Of a stretch of 64,000 nucleotides of DNA, positions 8,897 to 21,234 are shown piece after piece. The DNA is from Halomonas smyrnensis AAD6 (lineage in GTDB: Bacteria > Pseudomonadota > Gammaproteobacteria > Pseudomonadales > Halomonadaceae). Location of the stretch: positions 161,449 through 225,448 of the forward strand of contig NZ_AJKS02000004.1 of the NCBI RefSeq assembly GCF_000265245.1, in the 5' to 3' direction. Below the pieces are notes generated by a model. It worked only from the letters and a program-made list of their open reading frames with translations, ran no database searches and was not told where the DNA came from. A program made the translations under genes and the position numbers. Within the stretch, counting starts at the first letter, position 1. Each line of letters begins with the position of its first letter.

Positions 8897-9694
8897 ATGA
8901 CGCTTCCCGTGAACCGTTTCAAGCAGTGGCTGGGCGGGTCCAAGGTGCCGGTAGGCACTTGGCTGATGACCGCCAGCCCCAATGTGGCAGAGGCGATCGG
9001 TTTCGCTGGCTTCGATTACGTGATGCTCGACATGGAGCACGTGCCGGTAGACGTGCCCCAGGCCATCGCCATCATGCAGGCCGTGGCGGGAACCCCGGCG
9101 GAATTGGTAGTGCGACTACCCTGGAACGATCCGGTCATGGTCAAGCGAGTGCTTGACAGCGGTGCGCAGACCCTGATGTTCCCCTACATCCAGAGCGTCG
9201 AAGAAGCACGTCAAGCGGTGGCCTCCACTCGCTACCCTGGTCGTGGTTTCCGTGGCGTGGCGGCCGTGCATCGGGCCAGCCGCTACGGCACCGTCAAGCG
9301 CTATCTGCATGAGGCCGACCGCGAGATCGGTGTCGTGCTTCAGCTCGAGACGCCAGAGGCCATAGCGGCCCTGCCGGAGATTGCGGATGTGGAAGGCGTT
9401 GATGCCCTATTCATAGGCCCGGGGGACCTGTCGGCCGCCATGGGGTATATCGGTGACATTCGTCATCCCGAGGTGCAGGGCATGATCGGGGATGCCCTCG
9501 ATGCTTGCCGGGCTCGCAAGATGCCATGTGGCATCGTTGGCGCCGACCCCGAGCTGGTCGGTGACTACATCGCCAAGGGCTTCGGTTTTGTGGCCATTGG
9601 CTCCGACATGAGCTTGATGATGTCTCGTGCCCAGGAGTACCTCGCTGTTCTGCACGGTGAGACCGCAACCACTGAGAACAGCGGTGTTTATTAA
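8897..9694 (+). CDS. HpcH/HpaI-family class II aldolase, probable KDSG aldolase
   Basis: A 265-residue pyruvate-dependent aldolase. The hallmarks are DMEHVP with catalytic base H48, VRLPWND with pyruvate-binding R73, LQLETPEA with metal ligand E151, and FIGPGDLSAAMG with metal ligand D177. The ATG at 8897 is chosen over the in-frame GTG at 8888 because GAGG at 8885-8888 is well spaced for it. In the sulfo-ED pathway this enzyme splits KDSG into pyruvate and 3-sulfolactaldehyde. It follows the dehydratase by 10 bases and precedes the mutarotase by 2, so it is tightly coupled. Other HpaI homologues act on 4-hydroxy-2-oxo acids; the sulfonated substrate is a contextual inference. Confidence 0.8.
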   Translation: MTLPVNRFKQWLGGSKVPVGTWLMTASPNVAEAIGFAGFDYVMLDMEHVPVDVPQAIAIMQAVAGTPAELVVRLPWNDPVMVKRVLDSGAQTLMFPYIQSVEEARQAVASTRYPGRGFRGVAAVHRASRYGTVKRYLHEADREIGVVLQLETPEAIAALPEIADVEGVDALFIGPGDLSAAMGYIGDIRHPEVQGMIGDALDACRARKMPCGIVGADPELVGDYIAKGFGFVAIGSDMSLMMSRAQEYLAVLHGETATTENSGVY

Positions 9695-9696
9695 GC

Positions 9697-10581
9697 ATGG
9701 CTGAGCCCCTCACGCTGTCGTCATCGTTCTGGGAGCTGGCCCTTGTGCCCTCTATCGGCGGAGCCGTGTCGCGCCTGAGCTTGGTGGGGCGCGACGTGCT
9801 GCGTCCCCTTGGCGCGGAGCTGTCCGAGGACGCGAAGGCGGTGCGACACAGCGGTGGCTACATGCTGGCGCCATATTCCAATCGCATCGCCGATGCTCGC
9901 TTCCCCTGGGATGGCAGTCCCATCCGGCTGGCCCGGAACTTCGGCGACCACCCTCACAGCCTTCACGGTTTTGCCTGGCAGCGTGGCTGGACGGTGCAGG
10001 CGAGCGATCCGGGCAGCGCGAGCCTAGTGCTCGATCATCCCGCAGACACCGACTGGCCGTGGCGCTGCCGGCTGCGGCAGATCTGGAGGCTTAACGGCCT
10101 CGACGCGACGTTGACCCTCGAGGTCGAGAATCTCGATGAGCGTGACATGCCGGCAGGCATCGGCTGGCACCCTTACTTCCTTCGGGAAGGGCTCGACATG
10201 GCCTTTCGCTGCAAGGGTGTGTGGCTGAACGATGATCGCCAGCTCCCCCGCACGCATGTCGATGTGCCGGCCGAGTGGGATTTCGACAAGCGCCGCCCGC
10301 CTGGCCCGGCGACGCTGGATCACTGCTTCACGACCTGGGACAGCAGGGTCGATCTGGCCTGGCCCTCGCGCGGCATCGCCATCAGCATGACGGCATCCGA
10401 GGCCTTCTCTCATCTGGTGGTGTTCACCCCGGCTGGGCGTGACTTCGTCGGCATCGAGCCGGTGAGCCATGCCAACGATGCGCTCAACATGGCCGACCCG
10501 GTCGCCGCGGGTATGCGACGACTGCCGCCTGGCGAGCGCCTGACCGGCCATATTCACCTGACTGGCGAGATCACACCATGA
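9697..10581 (+). CDS. Aldose 1-epimerase family protein, probable sulfoquinovose mutarotase
   Basis: A 294-residue GalM-like beta-sandwich protein. Active-site residues seen are H90 in LHGFAW, H158 in GIGWHPYF and the general base E254 in GIEPVSHAND; N62 and R63 of YSNRI are also typical. Mutarotases of this family interconvert alpha and beta anomers. Sulfosugar clusters commonly carry one because sulfoquinovosidase releases the alpha anomer while the dehydrogenase may prefer beta-SQ. It starts 2 bases after the aldolase and its last 4 bases overlap the lactonase start (ATGA). Substrate assignment is by context. Confidence 0.78.
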   Translation: MAEPLTLSSSFWELALVPSIGGAVSRLSLVGRDVLRPLGAELSEDAKAVRHSGGYMLAPYSNRIADARFPWDGSPIRLARNFGDHPHSLHGFAWQRGWTVQASDPGSASLVLDHPADTDWPWRCRLRQIWRLNGLDATLTLEVENLDERDMPAGIGWHPYFLREGLDMAFRCKGVWLNDDRQLPRTHVDVPAEWDFDKRRPPGPATLDHCFTTWDSRVDLAWPSRGIAISMTASEAFSHLVVFTPAGRDFVGIEPVSHANDALNMADPVAAGMRRLPPGERLTGHIHLTGEITP

Positions 10582-11459
10582 ATCATTCTCCATTTCGCAC
10601 TGTGCTGACGGCCCAGGCGGCACTGGGCGAGTGTCCGCTCTGGGCTTCTGAGGAAGGCGTGCTCTACTGGGTGGATATCGAAGCACCGAGTTTGAACCGG
10701 TTCGATCCTGGAACCGGCGAGAACGTTGCCTATCCGCTGCCCGAGCACATCGGCTGCATTGGGCGTCGTCGGCAGGGCGGCTTCATCGCGGGGCTGCGTT
10801 CCGGCCTGTGGCTGCTCGATGAGCAGGCTCGCCCTCAAACTTGCCTGGCAAGGCCCGTCAGCGACACGTCCATCAGCCGTTTCAATGACGGCCGCGTGGA
10901 TCCCTGGGGCGGCTTCTGGGCCGGCACGATCCATGAGCCCCGCGACGCCCCCCTGGCCAGCCTTTACCGGGTGGCGCCCGACCTGAGTTGCCAACGTTTG
11001 GCCGGCGAGGTGCTGGTGTCAAATGGCGTGGCCTTCAGCCCGGATCGTCAATGGGCCTATCACTCCGACACTCCTAACCATGTCATCTACCGCTATCCGT
11101 TGGATCCACGAAGCGGCGAGTTAGTTGGGTCCCGGGAAGTGTTTCATCAGTTTCCTTTCGGCAATGGACGCCCGGACGGGGCGGCCGTCGACAGTGAAGG
11201 CTATTACTGGTCGGCCCTGTTCGAGGGGGGGAGAGTGGTGCGTCTTTCTCCCGCGGGCGAGATCGTCGCCGAGTACCCAGTCCCGGCACGCTGCCCGACC
11301 ATGTGCGCCTTCGGCGGGGCGGATCTCAAGACTCTCTACGTGACCAGTGCCCGGCATGGCCGGCCGGCCGAGGAGTTGTCGGCCTATCCGCAGTCCGGAG
11401 ATCTCTTTGCCATGCGCACCGAGGTTGCTGGACGTCCCGAACCGCTCTTTGCCGGCTGA
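10578..11459 (+). CDS. SMP-30/gluconolactonase-family protein, probable 6-deoxy-6-sulfogluconolactonase
   Basis: A 293-residue six-bladed beta-propeller lactonase of the regucalcin/SMP-30 family. The divalent-metal ligands are E18 in LGECPLW, an Asn in VSNGVAFSPD near residue 152 and an Asp in RPDGAAVDSEGYYW near 200; RFNDGRVDPWGGFWAGT near 105 is also diagnostic. The reaction opens a sugar lactone to the acid, here 6-deoxy-6-sulfogluconolactone (SGL) to SG in the sulfo-ED scheme. The ATG overlaps the stop of the mutarotase gene. Related lactonases act on gluconolactone or xylonolactone; the sulfo substrate is inferred from neighbours. Confidence 0.8.
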   Translation: MNHSPFRTVLTAQAALGECPLWASEEGVLYWVDIEAPSLNRFDPGTGENVAYPLPEHIGCIGRRRQGGFIAGLRSGLWLLDEQARPQTCLARPVSDTSISRFNDGRVDPWGGFWAGTIHEPRDAPLASLYRVAPDLSCQRLAGEVLVSNGVAFSPDRQWAYHSDTPNHVIYRYPLDPRSGELVGSREVFHQFPFGNGRPDGAAVDSEGYYWSALFEGGRVVRLSPAGEIVAEYPVPARCPTMCAFGGADLKTLYVTSARHGRPAEELSAYPQSGDLFAMRTEVAGRPEPLFAG

Positions 11460-11495
11460 CGCCGGTTCACTTTCAAGACTCAACAGGAGCCCATC

Positions 11496-13723
<2,228 letters not shown>

Positions 13724-13795
13724 GCGGAGCCGGCTTCGGGGAGCCAAATGCCTCCTCGGAGCTTCCAGTCTTCATCATCATTACGGGAAACCACC

Positions 13796-15820
13796 ATGAT
13801 GCGCGTCATCACCGAGTCGCACGCCGTCAGTGTCTACCACGGCGACGCCTTGCTGTTTCGCCATGAGATCGATGCTCCGGCGATATACATTGGCCGTGGC
13901 CAGGCGAGCTTCGACATGTATCGGGGCAACTTCGAGATCGAGGACTACCTGGAAGCCCGTGAACCGCTCCGGCATCTGGATGTCCAGCAGGACGGCCAGG
14001 GCTATCGGCTGGCGTTTCGTCGCCATGACGGTGACGATCTGCAGCTCGAACTCCGACTGGCATCTTCGTCGTCCGGCGCCACCTTGACCACCCACCATGT
14101 GGCTCCGGGTATCAATCGCACCTGGTGGCGGCTGGTGGCCGAACAGGGCGAGCAGGTCTGGGGATGTGGCGAACAGATGTCCTACCTCAATCTGCGCGGC
14201 CGGCACTTCCCGCTGTGGACGTCCGAGCCCGGTGTCGGCCGCGACAAGGACACCTATATCACCTGGCGATCGGATGCGGAGAATCGCGCTGGCGGGGACT
14301 ATTACCATACCAATTACCCTCAACCTACCTTCCTTTCCTCTCGTCACTATGCCTGTCATGTCGAGACCAGCAGCTATGCGGACTTCGACTTTCGGCATGA
14401 CGGCTTCCACGAGCTTCAGGTGTGGGACGTGCCGGAGCGACTCGAACTTTTCGCCGCGACCACTTACCTGTCTCTGGTAGAGGCGCTCGGTGTAAGGTTC
14501 GGCCATCAGCCTCGTCTGCCCGAGTGGGTTTACGAAGGAGTCATCCTGGGCCTCAAGCGTGGCAAGGAGCATGCCGAGGCAAAGCTCGAGCAGGCGCTGG
14601 CTGCGGACATGGCCGTCTCGGCCCTCTGGTGCGAGGACTGGGCGGGCATTCGCGAGACCAGCTTCGGTGCGCGGCTCTTCTGGGATTGGCAGGCCTCCGA
14701 GAATCGCTATCCGGACCTGGCCGGCTGGTGTCGCGAGCTGGCGTCGCGCGGGATTCGCTTCCTTGGCTACGTGAATCCCTATCTGTGCGTGGACGGAGAA
14801 TTCTTCCCTGTGGCCCGCGATCAGGGCTTTCTCGCCTCCGATGGTCAGGGGGAGGTGGCCATTGTCGATTTCGGCGAGTTCGACTGCGGTGTGGTGGACT
14901 TCACCAATCCCGAGGCCTGCAGCTGGTTCAAGGATGTCATCCTCAAGGCCAATATGCTCGATATCGGCGTCAGCGGCTGGATGGCGGACTTCGGAGAGTA
15001 CCTACCCGTGGACGTGACGCTTGCCAACGGGGTCTCGGCGGAAGTCGAGCACAATCGCTGGCCGACCCGCTGGGCGCAGGTCAATGCCGAGGCGGTGGCG
15101 GAACGCGGCAAGACGAGCGAGGCGACTTTCTTCATGCGGGCCGGCTATACCGGTGTTCAGTCGCATTGTCCTCTGCTGTGGGGCGGCGACCAGTCGGTGG
15201 ATTTCTCTCGCCACGATGGCATCGGCACGGTGATTACCGCGGCACTGTCGTCTGGCTTGCTGGGTAATGCGTTCCACCACAGTGACATCGGCGGTTACAC
15301 CAGTTTGTTCGGCAACGTCCGCAGTGCCGAACTGTTCAAGCGCTGGGTGGACCTTGCCGCCTTCACACCTGTCATGCGCACCCATGAGTGCAATCGCCCT
15401 TTCGACAACCTGCAGTGGTTCGACAGTGCCGAACTGACGGAGCACCTGGCACATATGAGCCGAGTCTACCGGCATCTCGCTCCCTATCTCAGGGTGCTGG
15501 TAGAGGAAGGAGCCGAACGGGGTATTCCGGTACAGCGACCGCTGTTCCTGCATTTCGAGGACGATCCCGAGGCCTATGAGATTCAGACCCAGTATCTTTA
15601 CGGTCCGGATCTTCTGGTCGCGCCGGTGGTCGAGGAGGGCGTGACAGCGCGTGAGGTCTATCTTCCGGCGGGCGAGATCTGGGTGCATCTCTGGAGTGGT
15701 GCTATCGAGGCCGGCGGCCGTCGGCTGGAAGTCAGCGCACCCGATGGTCGGCCCCCGGTCTTCTATCGACAGCAGAGTGGCTGGTGCGAGCTCTTCGAGA
15801 CCGTGCCGGGAGCCGATTGA
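13796..15820 (+). CDS. GH31 sulfoquinovosidase
   Basis: A 674-residue glycoside hydrolase 31 enzyme closely similar in layout to E. coli YihQ. Nucleophile D398 lies in GWMADFGEYLP and acid/base D465 in WGGDQSVDF, aligning with YihQ D405 and D472. The sulfonate-recognition set is K254 (LGLKRG), E280 (CEDW), R293 and W296 (GARLFW) and Y501 (DIGGYTS). This is the KERWY pattern reported for the Agrobacterium enzyme rather than the QQRWY of YihQ (recalled from the literature). It hydrolyses alpha-sulfoquinovosides such as sulfoquinovosyl glycerol to SQ. No signal peptide was seen, so it is cytoplasmic. The ATG pair at 13796/13799 is preferred over 13748, which adds an unconserved Ser-rich leader. 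Its stop overlaps the exporter start (TGATG). Confidence 0.92.
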   Translation: MMRVITESHAVSVYHGDALLFRHEIDAPAIYIGRGQASFDMYRGNFEIEDYLEAREPLRHLDVQQDGQGYRLAFRRHDGDDLQLELRLASSSSGATLTTHHVAPGINRTWWRLVAEQGEQVWGCGEQMSYLNLRGRHFPLWTSEPGVGRDKDTYITWRSDAENRAGGDYYHTNYPQPTFLSSRHYACHVETSSYADFDFRHDGFHELQVWDVPERLELFAATTYLSLVEALGVRFGHQPRLPEWVYEGVILGLKRGKEHAEAKLEQALAADMAVSALWCEDWAGIRETSFGARLFWDWQASENRYPDLAGWCRELASRGIRFLGYVNPYLCVDGEFFPVARDQGFLASDGQGEVAIVDFGEFDCGVVDFTNPEACSWFKDVILKANMLDIGVSGWMADFGEYLPVDVTLANGVSAEVEHNRWPTRWAQVNAEAVAERGKTSEATFFMRAGYTGVQSHCPLLWGGDQSVDFSRHDGIGTVITAALSSGLLGNAFHHSDIGGYTSLFGNVRSAELFKRWVDLAAFTPVMRTHECNRPFDNLQWFDSAELTEHLAHMSRVYRHLAPYLRVLVEEGAERGIPVQRPLFLHFEDDPEAYEIQTQYLYGPDLLVAPVVEEGVTAREVYLPAGEIWVHLWSGAIEAGGRRLEVSAPDGRPPVFYRQQSGWCELFETVPGAD

Positions 15821-16575
15821 TGGGGCTGCTGGAGCATCTGCCGTTGCTGCTGGTGGTGGCCCTGGCGACCTATGCCCAGACTATCACCGGCTTCGCCTTC
15901 GGTCTGATCTTTATGGCGGGGGTGGTGCTGTTCGGCATTGCCCCGGTGGCACTCGGTGCCATCCTCATCAGCATTCTGAGCCTTTTTAATTGTGCGGTGG
16001 CGTTGTATGGCAAGCGTGCCACGCTGGACAGGCGGGTTGTGCTGATCAGTGCCGCGAGTGGAATGGTGACCGTGTTTCTCGGGGTCTGGGCGCTGGATGT
16101 CCTGAGCGGGGACTACGTCGGCTGGCTGCAGGTCATCCTCGGTGCGGCCATCATTGTCAGCAGCCTGATGCTGGTACGCCATCCCCGGCCGCGGCGCGAA
16201 CTTTCCTCGAACTGGAGCTTTGCGCTGTTCGGCGGTCTCTCCGGTTTCATGGGGGGAATGTTCTCGACGTCTGGGCCGCCGATGGTCTTCCAGCTCTACC
16301 GTCAGCCCCTGGCGCCGGCGGTCATTCGTGACTGCCTGTTACTGATATTCGCCATCAACAGTCTCCAGCGACTGGTGATCGTGGCGTTCCAGGGAGCGCT
16401 AGATATCGAGGTGATGGGGATCGCAGTGGCGGCGGTGCCGGTCGTGCTGCTGTTCACCTGGCTGGGCCGTCGCTATCCGCCGCCGCTGTCGGCACGAAAT
16501 CTTCGGCGCCTGGCCTTCGTCCTGCTGATGGGGTCCGGGATCAGCCTGTGCCTCTCGGGTGTTGGGGGAAGCTGA
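15820..16575 (+). CDS. TauE/SafE-family membrane exporter, probable 3-sulfolactate exporter
   Basis: A 251-residue membrane protein with about eight hydrophobic segments and the two half-repeats of TauE/SafE: TYAQTITGFAFGLIFMAG near residue 18 and GLSGFMGGMFSTSGPPMVF near 138. Members export sulfite, sulfoacetate or other organosulfonates. As the last gene of a pathway that yields 3-sulfolactate, it most likely exports that product. Its start codon overlaps the sulfoquinovosidase stop, and a strong terminator follows within 10 bases. Direction of transport and exact sulfonate are inferred from family and context. Confidence 0.8.
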   Translation: MGLLEHLPLLLVVALATYAQTITGFAFGLIFMAGVVLFGIAPVALGAILISILSLFNCAVALYGKRATLDRRVVLISAASGMVTVFLGVWALDVLSGDYVGWLQVILGAAIIVSSLMLVRHPRPRRELSSNWSFALFGGLSGFMGGMFSTSGPPMVFQLYRQPLAPAVIRDCLLLIFAINSLQRLVIVAFQGALDIEVMGIAVAAVPVVLLFTWLGRRYPPPLSARNLRRLAFVLLMGSGISLCLSGVGGS

Positions 16576-16582
16576 TGCGGAT

Positions 16583-16610
16583 GGGGCGCCTGGCGGCGCC
16601 CCGCTTTTTT
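16583..16610 (+). terminator. Rho-independent terminator of the sulfo-ED operon
   Basis: GGGGCGCC (16583-16590), a 4-base loop and GGCGCCCC (16595-16602) are followed by GCTTTTTT. The T tract ends on the stop codon of the convergent lacI-type gene. Confidence 0.9.
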
Positions 16611-17665
16611 CAGGAGATATTGATTTCGACGCTTCGGGTCGAACTCTCGCGTGCCAGCAGCTCGAAGCCAAGATCAATCGATGTCTCGATGGATTTCCCC
16701 TGCAGGCGGTCGAGAAGCCTCATGGCGACCCGGTCGCCGATTTCCTCGCGCGGCGGGCGCACCGTCGAGATGGCTGGCATGCAGCAGTTGCTGAAGTCCA
16801 TGTCGCCGAACCCTATCATTGCGATATCTTCGGGTACGCGCACTCCCTGGGCCTGGGCTTGGGCCGTGGCGCCCAGTGCCAGCACATCATTGGAAAAGAC
16901 GATACCGTCCACGTCGGGCATCTCGGCCAGCAGTGTCTGCATGGCATCGCGGGCCGCTGCGGCCATGCGCCCGGTTCCTGTATCCATGATCCGGCACTCG
17001 GCGCTGCCAAGCAGATCCCGGCAAGCGGTTCGTACGCCTGTTGCCCTGAGCTGAGCACGATTGTCCACGCTCATCCGCGCGCCGATGAAGGCCAGCCGAC
17101 GACAGCCCGATTCGATGAGGTGGCGTGCCTGGGCTCTCCCGACGTCCTCATGGGAAAAGCCGACCATGGTGTCCAGGGCGTTGGAGCCCAGCTCCCACAT
17201 TTCCACCACGGGGAGGGCTGAGCTGGTCAGAATGCGGCGTGTTTCTCGCGTATGCTGCAGCCCGGTCAGGACCATGGCGCTGGGTGACCAGGACATGAAG
17301 GTCCGGACCAATGACTCTTCCTGCTCTTGCGAGTATTCGCTGTTCCCCAGCAACAACTGGTAGCCATGACGGCTCATTGCCATCTGCATGCGACTGACGG
17401 TCGAGGCGAACATGGAGTTGACCATGGAGGGAACCACAACCCCGACCACCTGGGTCTTGGCGGCGGCCAGTGCGCCGGCCATGAGGTTGGGCACATAGCC
17501 CAGAGTATCGATGGCCTCCTGGATGCGTCGGCCCAAAGTGTCGGATACTTCTCCAGGGCGACGCAGGTAGAGCGATACCGTGCTGGCCGAGACGCCGGAC
17601 AATTTGGCGACGTCCGTCATGGTGACGCGCTTGGTAGTGCGTCGGGAGCGCTGTTGGCTACTCAT
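16610..17665 (-). CDS. LacI-family transcriptional regulator, probable repressor of the sulfoquinovose genes
   Basis: A 351-residue GntR/LacI-type regulator. The helix-turn-helix MTDVAKLSGVSASTVSLYLR is at about 16-35 and the hinge VPNLMAGALAA at about 60. A periplasmic-binding-protein-like effector domain follows (VVGVVVPSMVNSMFASTV near 74, GIVFSNDVLALGA near 250, IAMIGFGDMDFS near 278). The ATG at 17665 is preferred to upstream in-frame codons because it places the HTH at the usual distance from the N-terminus. It is convergent with the operon. The palindromes at 6905-6920, 7095-7110 and 19398-19439 have the central AGCGCT typical of LacI-family operators. The effector is inferred to be SQ or a pathway intermediate. 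Confidence 0.85.
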   Translation of the reverse strand: MSSQQRSRRTTKRVTMTDVAKLSGVSASTVSLYLRRPGEVSDTLGRRIQEAIDTLGYVPNLMAGALAAAKTQVVGVVVPSMVNSMFASTVSRMQMAMSRHGYQLLLGNSEYSQEQEESLVRTFMSWSPSAMVLTGLQHTRETRRILTSSALPVVEMWELGSNALDTMVGFSHEDVGRAQARHLIESGCRRLAFIGARMSVDNRAQLRATGVRTACRDLLGSAECRIMDTGTGRMAAAARDAMQTLLAEMPDVDGIVFSNDVLALGATAQAQAQGVRVPEDIAMIGFGDMDFSNCCMPAISTVRPPREEIGDRVAMRLLDRLQGKSIETSIDLGFELLARESSTRSVEINIS

Positions 17666-17792
17666 GATGATTGCTCGATTTAAGTGGCCTGGACGTCGGA
17701 GCGTGCCTCCCGGTAGGGTTTTGCATCCTCTGGGGGCGTTGGCAGGAATCCTATCATACCCTCGCACGAGCACGTCCAAGGCGAGCTGGATC

Positions 17793-17822
17793 AAAAAAGC
17801 CCCATGCGGCCTGGGCATGGGG
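17793..17822 (-). terminator. Rho-independent terminator after the porin gene
   Basis: On the minus strand CCCCATGC (17822-17815), a 7-base loop and GCATGGGG (17807-17800) are followed by CTTTTTT. It separates the porin transcript from the downstream lacI-type gene, which therefore needs its own promoter in 17666-17790. Confidence 0.88.
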
Positions 17823-17871
17823 CGGAATCAAAACGAAAGGCAAGCGAGGGGCGCGCTGCCCCGGCGGGCAC

Positions 17872-19497
<1,626 letters not shown>

Positions 19498-19523
19498 CTA
19501 AGGAGGGGGTGAGGGGTAGGTTT

Positions 19524-19539
19524 TTCGTAGCGCTATTAA
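19524..19539. promoter_or_regulatory. Degenerate third operator copy
   Basis: TTCGTAGCGCTATTAA retains one full half-site and the central core of the island operator. Its centre is 100 bases from that of the nearer porin operator. It could be an auxiliary looping site or a decayed copy. Confidence 0.4.
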
Positions 19540-19540
19540 G

Positions 19541-19571
19541 CCCGGCTCGGAGAGTAGTTTGTCGAGCCGGG
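19541..19571 (-). terminator. Probable terminator of glpD
   Basis: A 9-bp stem (CGAGCCGGG at 19563-19571 with CCCGGCTCG at 19541-19549) has a 13-base loop. On the minus strand it is followed by CTTAAT, a weak T tract. Confidence 0.5.
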
Positions 19572-19592
19572 GTTGACCGGTATCAGAAAGTA

Positions 19593-21095
19593 TCAGACGG
19601 CCTGTGCCTGGCGCCTCTTGGCTTGCATGTAGGACGCAAGGCGTGCGACCTGTTGCTCTGAGAGATGCAAGGCCAGCTTGGTGCGGCGCCAGAGAATGTC
19701 CTGGGGGTGATGTGCCCACTCACGCTCCATCAGGTAGTCAACCTCGGCGGCGCTCAGTCCGGCACCGAAGTCCTCGCCTAGCGCCTGGCGGGATGCCTTG
19801 CCCGCCAGGAAGTGGTGGCACATTGAGCCGTAGGTGCGCGCGAAGCGACGTATCTGGTCGAGCGTCAGGAAGGGGTAGTCGGCTTGCAGGCTCTGCCGGA
19901 AGCTGTCCTGGTCCTTGATGTCGCCGCCAGGAAGCGGGGCATCTGCCGTCCAGGGGGGCGTCATCGGAGGAAGGTGAGGTTCTAGGCTGGTCAGCGCGGC
20001 CTCGGCGAGCTTGCGGTAGGTGGTGATCTTGCCGCCGAATACCGACAGCAGAGGTGCGCCTTGAGTATCGAGATCCAGGGTGTAGTCGCGTGTCATGGCT
20101 GACGGATCGGCCGATTCATCGTCGCAGAGTGGGCGTACACCGGAGAAGGTTCGGATGACGTCGTTGCGCGTCAGGGTGTTCTCGAAGTGGTCGTTTACGA
20201 CATCAAGCAGGTAGTCGACCTCCTCGTCGCCGGCTTCGACGCTGGCGGGATCGCCTTGGTAGCGACGATCGGTGGTGCCGATCAGGCTGAAGTCTTCCTC
20301 GTAGGGCAGCACGAAGACGATGCGTTTGTCGGTGTTCTGAAGAATGAAGGCTCGGTCGTCGTGATTGCATCTCGGGACGATGATGTGGCTGCCCTGGATC
20401 ATGCGGACGCCGTAGCGGGACGTGCGGGGTGTCATGCCACGAATTACGCCTTCCACCCAGGGTCCCGCGGCATTGACCAGTGTGCGCGCGTGCCGCGTGA
20501 AGCGGACGCCGCTTTCCGCGTCCTCCAGTTCGATTTCCCAGTGGCCATCGACCTCCTGGGCGTTGACGCAACGGGTGCCGACCATGATGTCAGCACCGTT
20601 TTCGCTGGCCTGAATGGCGTTGAGGACCACGAGTCGGGCGTCATCCACCCAGCAGTCCGAGTATTCGAATCCGCGGGAAAGGTCGGTTGACAGTCCCAGT
20701 TCTGGTGTCAGGCGGAGCCCACGGGAAGCCGGTAGACGCTGGCGTTTACCGAGATGGTCATAAAGAAACAGGCCGGCACGGAGCATCCACGCCGGACGCA
20801 GGTGGGAGCGATGGGGCAGGATGAAGCGAAGTGGCCAGATGATATGGGGCGCCTTGGCGAGCAGGACCTCGCGTTCGCGCAGTGCCTCGCGCACCAGTCG
20901 GAATTCGTGGTGTTCCAGGTAGCGCAGTCCGCCATGGATCAGTTTACTGCTGGCCGATGAGGTGGCGCTGGCCAGGTCGGATTGTTCGCAAAGGCCGACC
21001 GAGAGGCCGCGACCGGATGCATCGGCGGCGATGCCGGCACCATTGATGCCGCCGCCGATCACGAAAATATCCAGGATGTCGGGAGAGGTTGCCAT
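19593..21095 (-). CDS. glpD: Aerobic glycerol-3-phosphate dehydrogenase
   Basis: A 500-residue FAD-dependent dehydrogenase at the inner face of the cytoplasmic membrane that oxidises sn-glycerol 3-phosphate to dihydroxyacetone phosphate and passes electrons to quinone. The FAD-binding start IFVIGGGINGAGIAADASGR is at about 10-30, followed by the GlpD signature SSKLIHGGLRYLEHHEFRLV at about 48-67. GVRPLCDDES near 345 and SVFGGKITTYRKLAE near 370 are further markers. Length matches E. coli GlpD (about 500). GlpR-like boxes precede it (21134-21179). It follows glpR on the same strand. Confidence 0.95.
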   Translation of the reverse strand: MATSPDILDIFVIGGGINGAGIAADASGRGLSVGLCEQSDLASATSSASSKLIHGGLRYLEHHEFRLVREALREREVLLAKAPHIIWPLRFILPHRSHLRPAWMLRAGLFLYDHLGKRQRLPASRGLRLTPELGLSTDLSRGFEYSDCWVDDARLVVLNAIQASENGADIMVGTRCVNAQEVDGHWEIELEDAESGVRFTRHARTLVNAAGPWVEGVIRGMTPRTSRYGVRMIQGSHIIVPRCNHDDRAFILQNTDKRIVFVLPYEEDFSLIGTTDRRYQGDPASVEAGDEEVDYLLDVVNDHFENTLTRNDVIRTFSGVRPLCDDESADPSAMTRDYTLDLDTQGAPLLSVFGGKITTYRKLAEAALTSLEPHLPPMTPPWTADAPLPGGDIKDQDSFRQSLQADYPFLTLDQIRRFARTYGSMCHHFLAGKASRQALGEDFGAGLSAAEVDYLMEREWAHHPQDILWRRTKLALHLSEQQVARLASYMQAKRRQAQAV

Positions 21096-21133
21096 GTCAT
21101 GCTCCGTCGGGCGTGGGCCTTTATGGAAAGCCG

Positions 21134-21179
21134 ATGATGTTCGAAAGCGAAAATAGAGTATTTGAAAGCGAACATCAAG
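21134..21179 (-). promoter_or_regulatory. GlpR-type operator pair upstream of glpD
   Basis: Two adjacent pseudo-palindromes share TTCGAAAGCGAA and TTTGAAAGCGAACAT (21140-21151 and 21161-21175), spaced by two helical turns (21 bases). They resemble the TGTTCG..CGAACA operators of DeoR-type GlpR. They sit 39-84 bases upstream of the glpD start. Confidence 0.65.
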
Positions 21180-21234
21180 AGAGCATCAGTCAACACGCCC
21201 GTCTCGGTCGAGAAGGTGAGGCAGGCGGGGGCAG

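Noticed and set aside
13796-15820. Generic alpha-glucosidase annotation for the GH31 gene
   Set aside because: The K254/E280/R293/W296/Y501 set and the sulfo-ED neighbours indicate sulfoquinovosidase; ordinary alpha-glucosidases lack the Arg/Trp sulfonate pocket.
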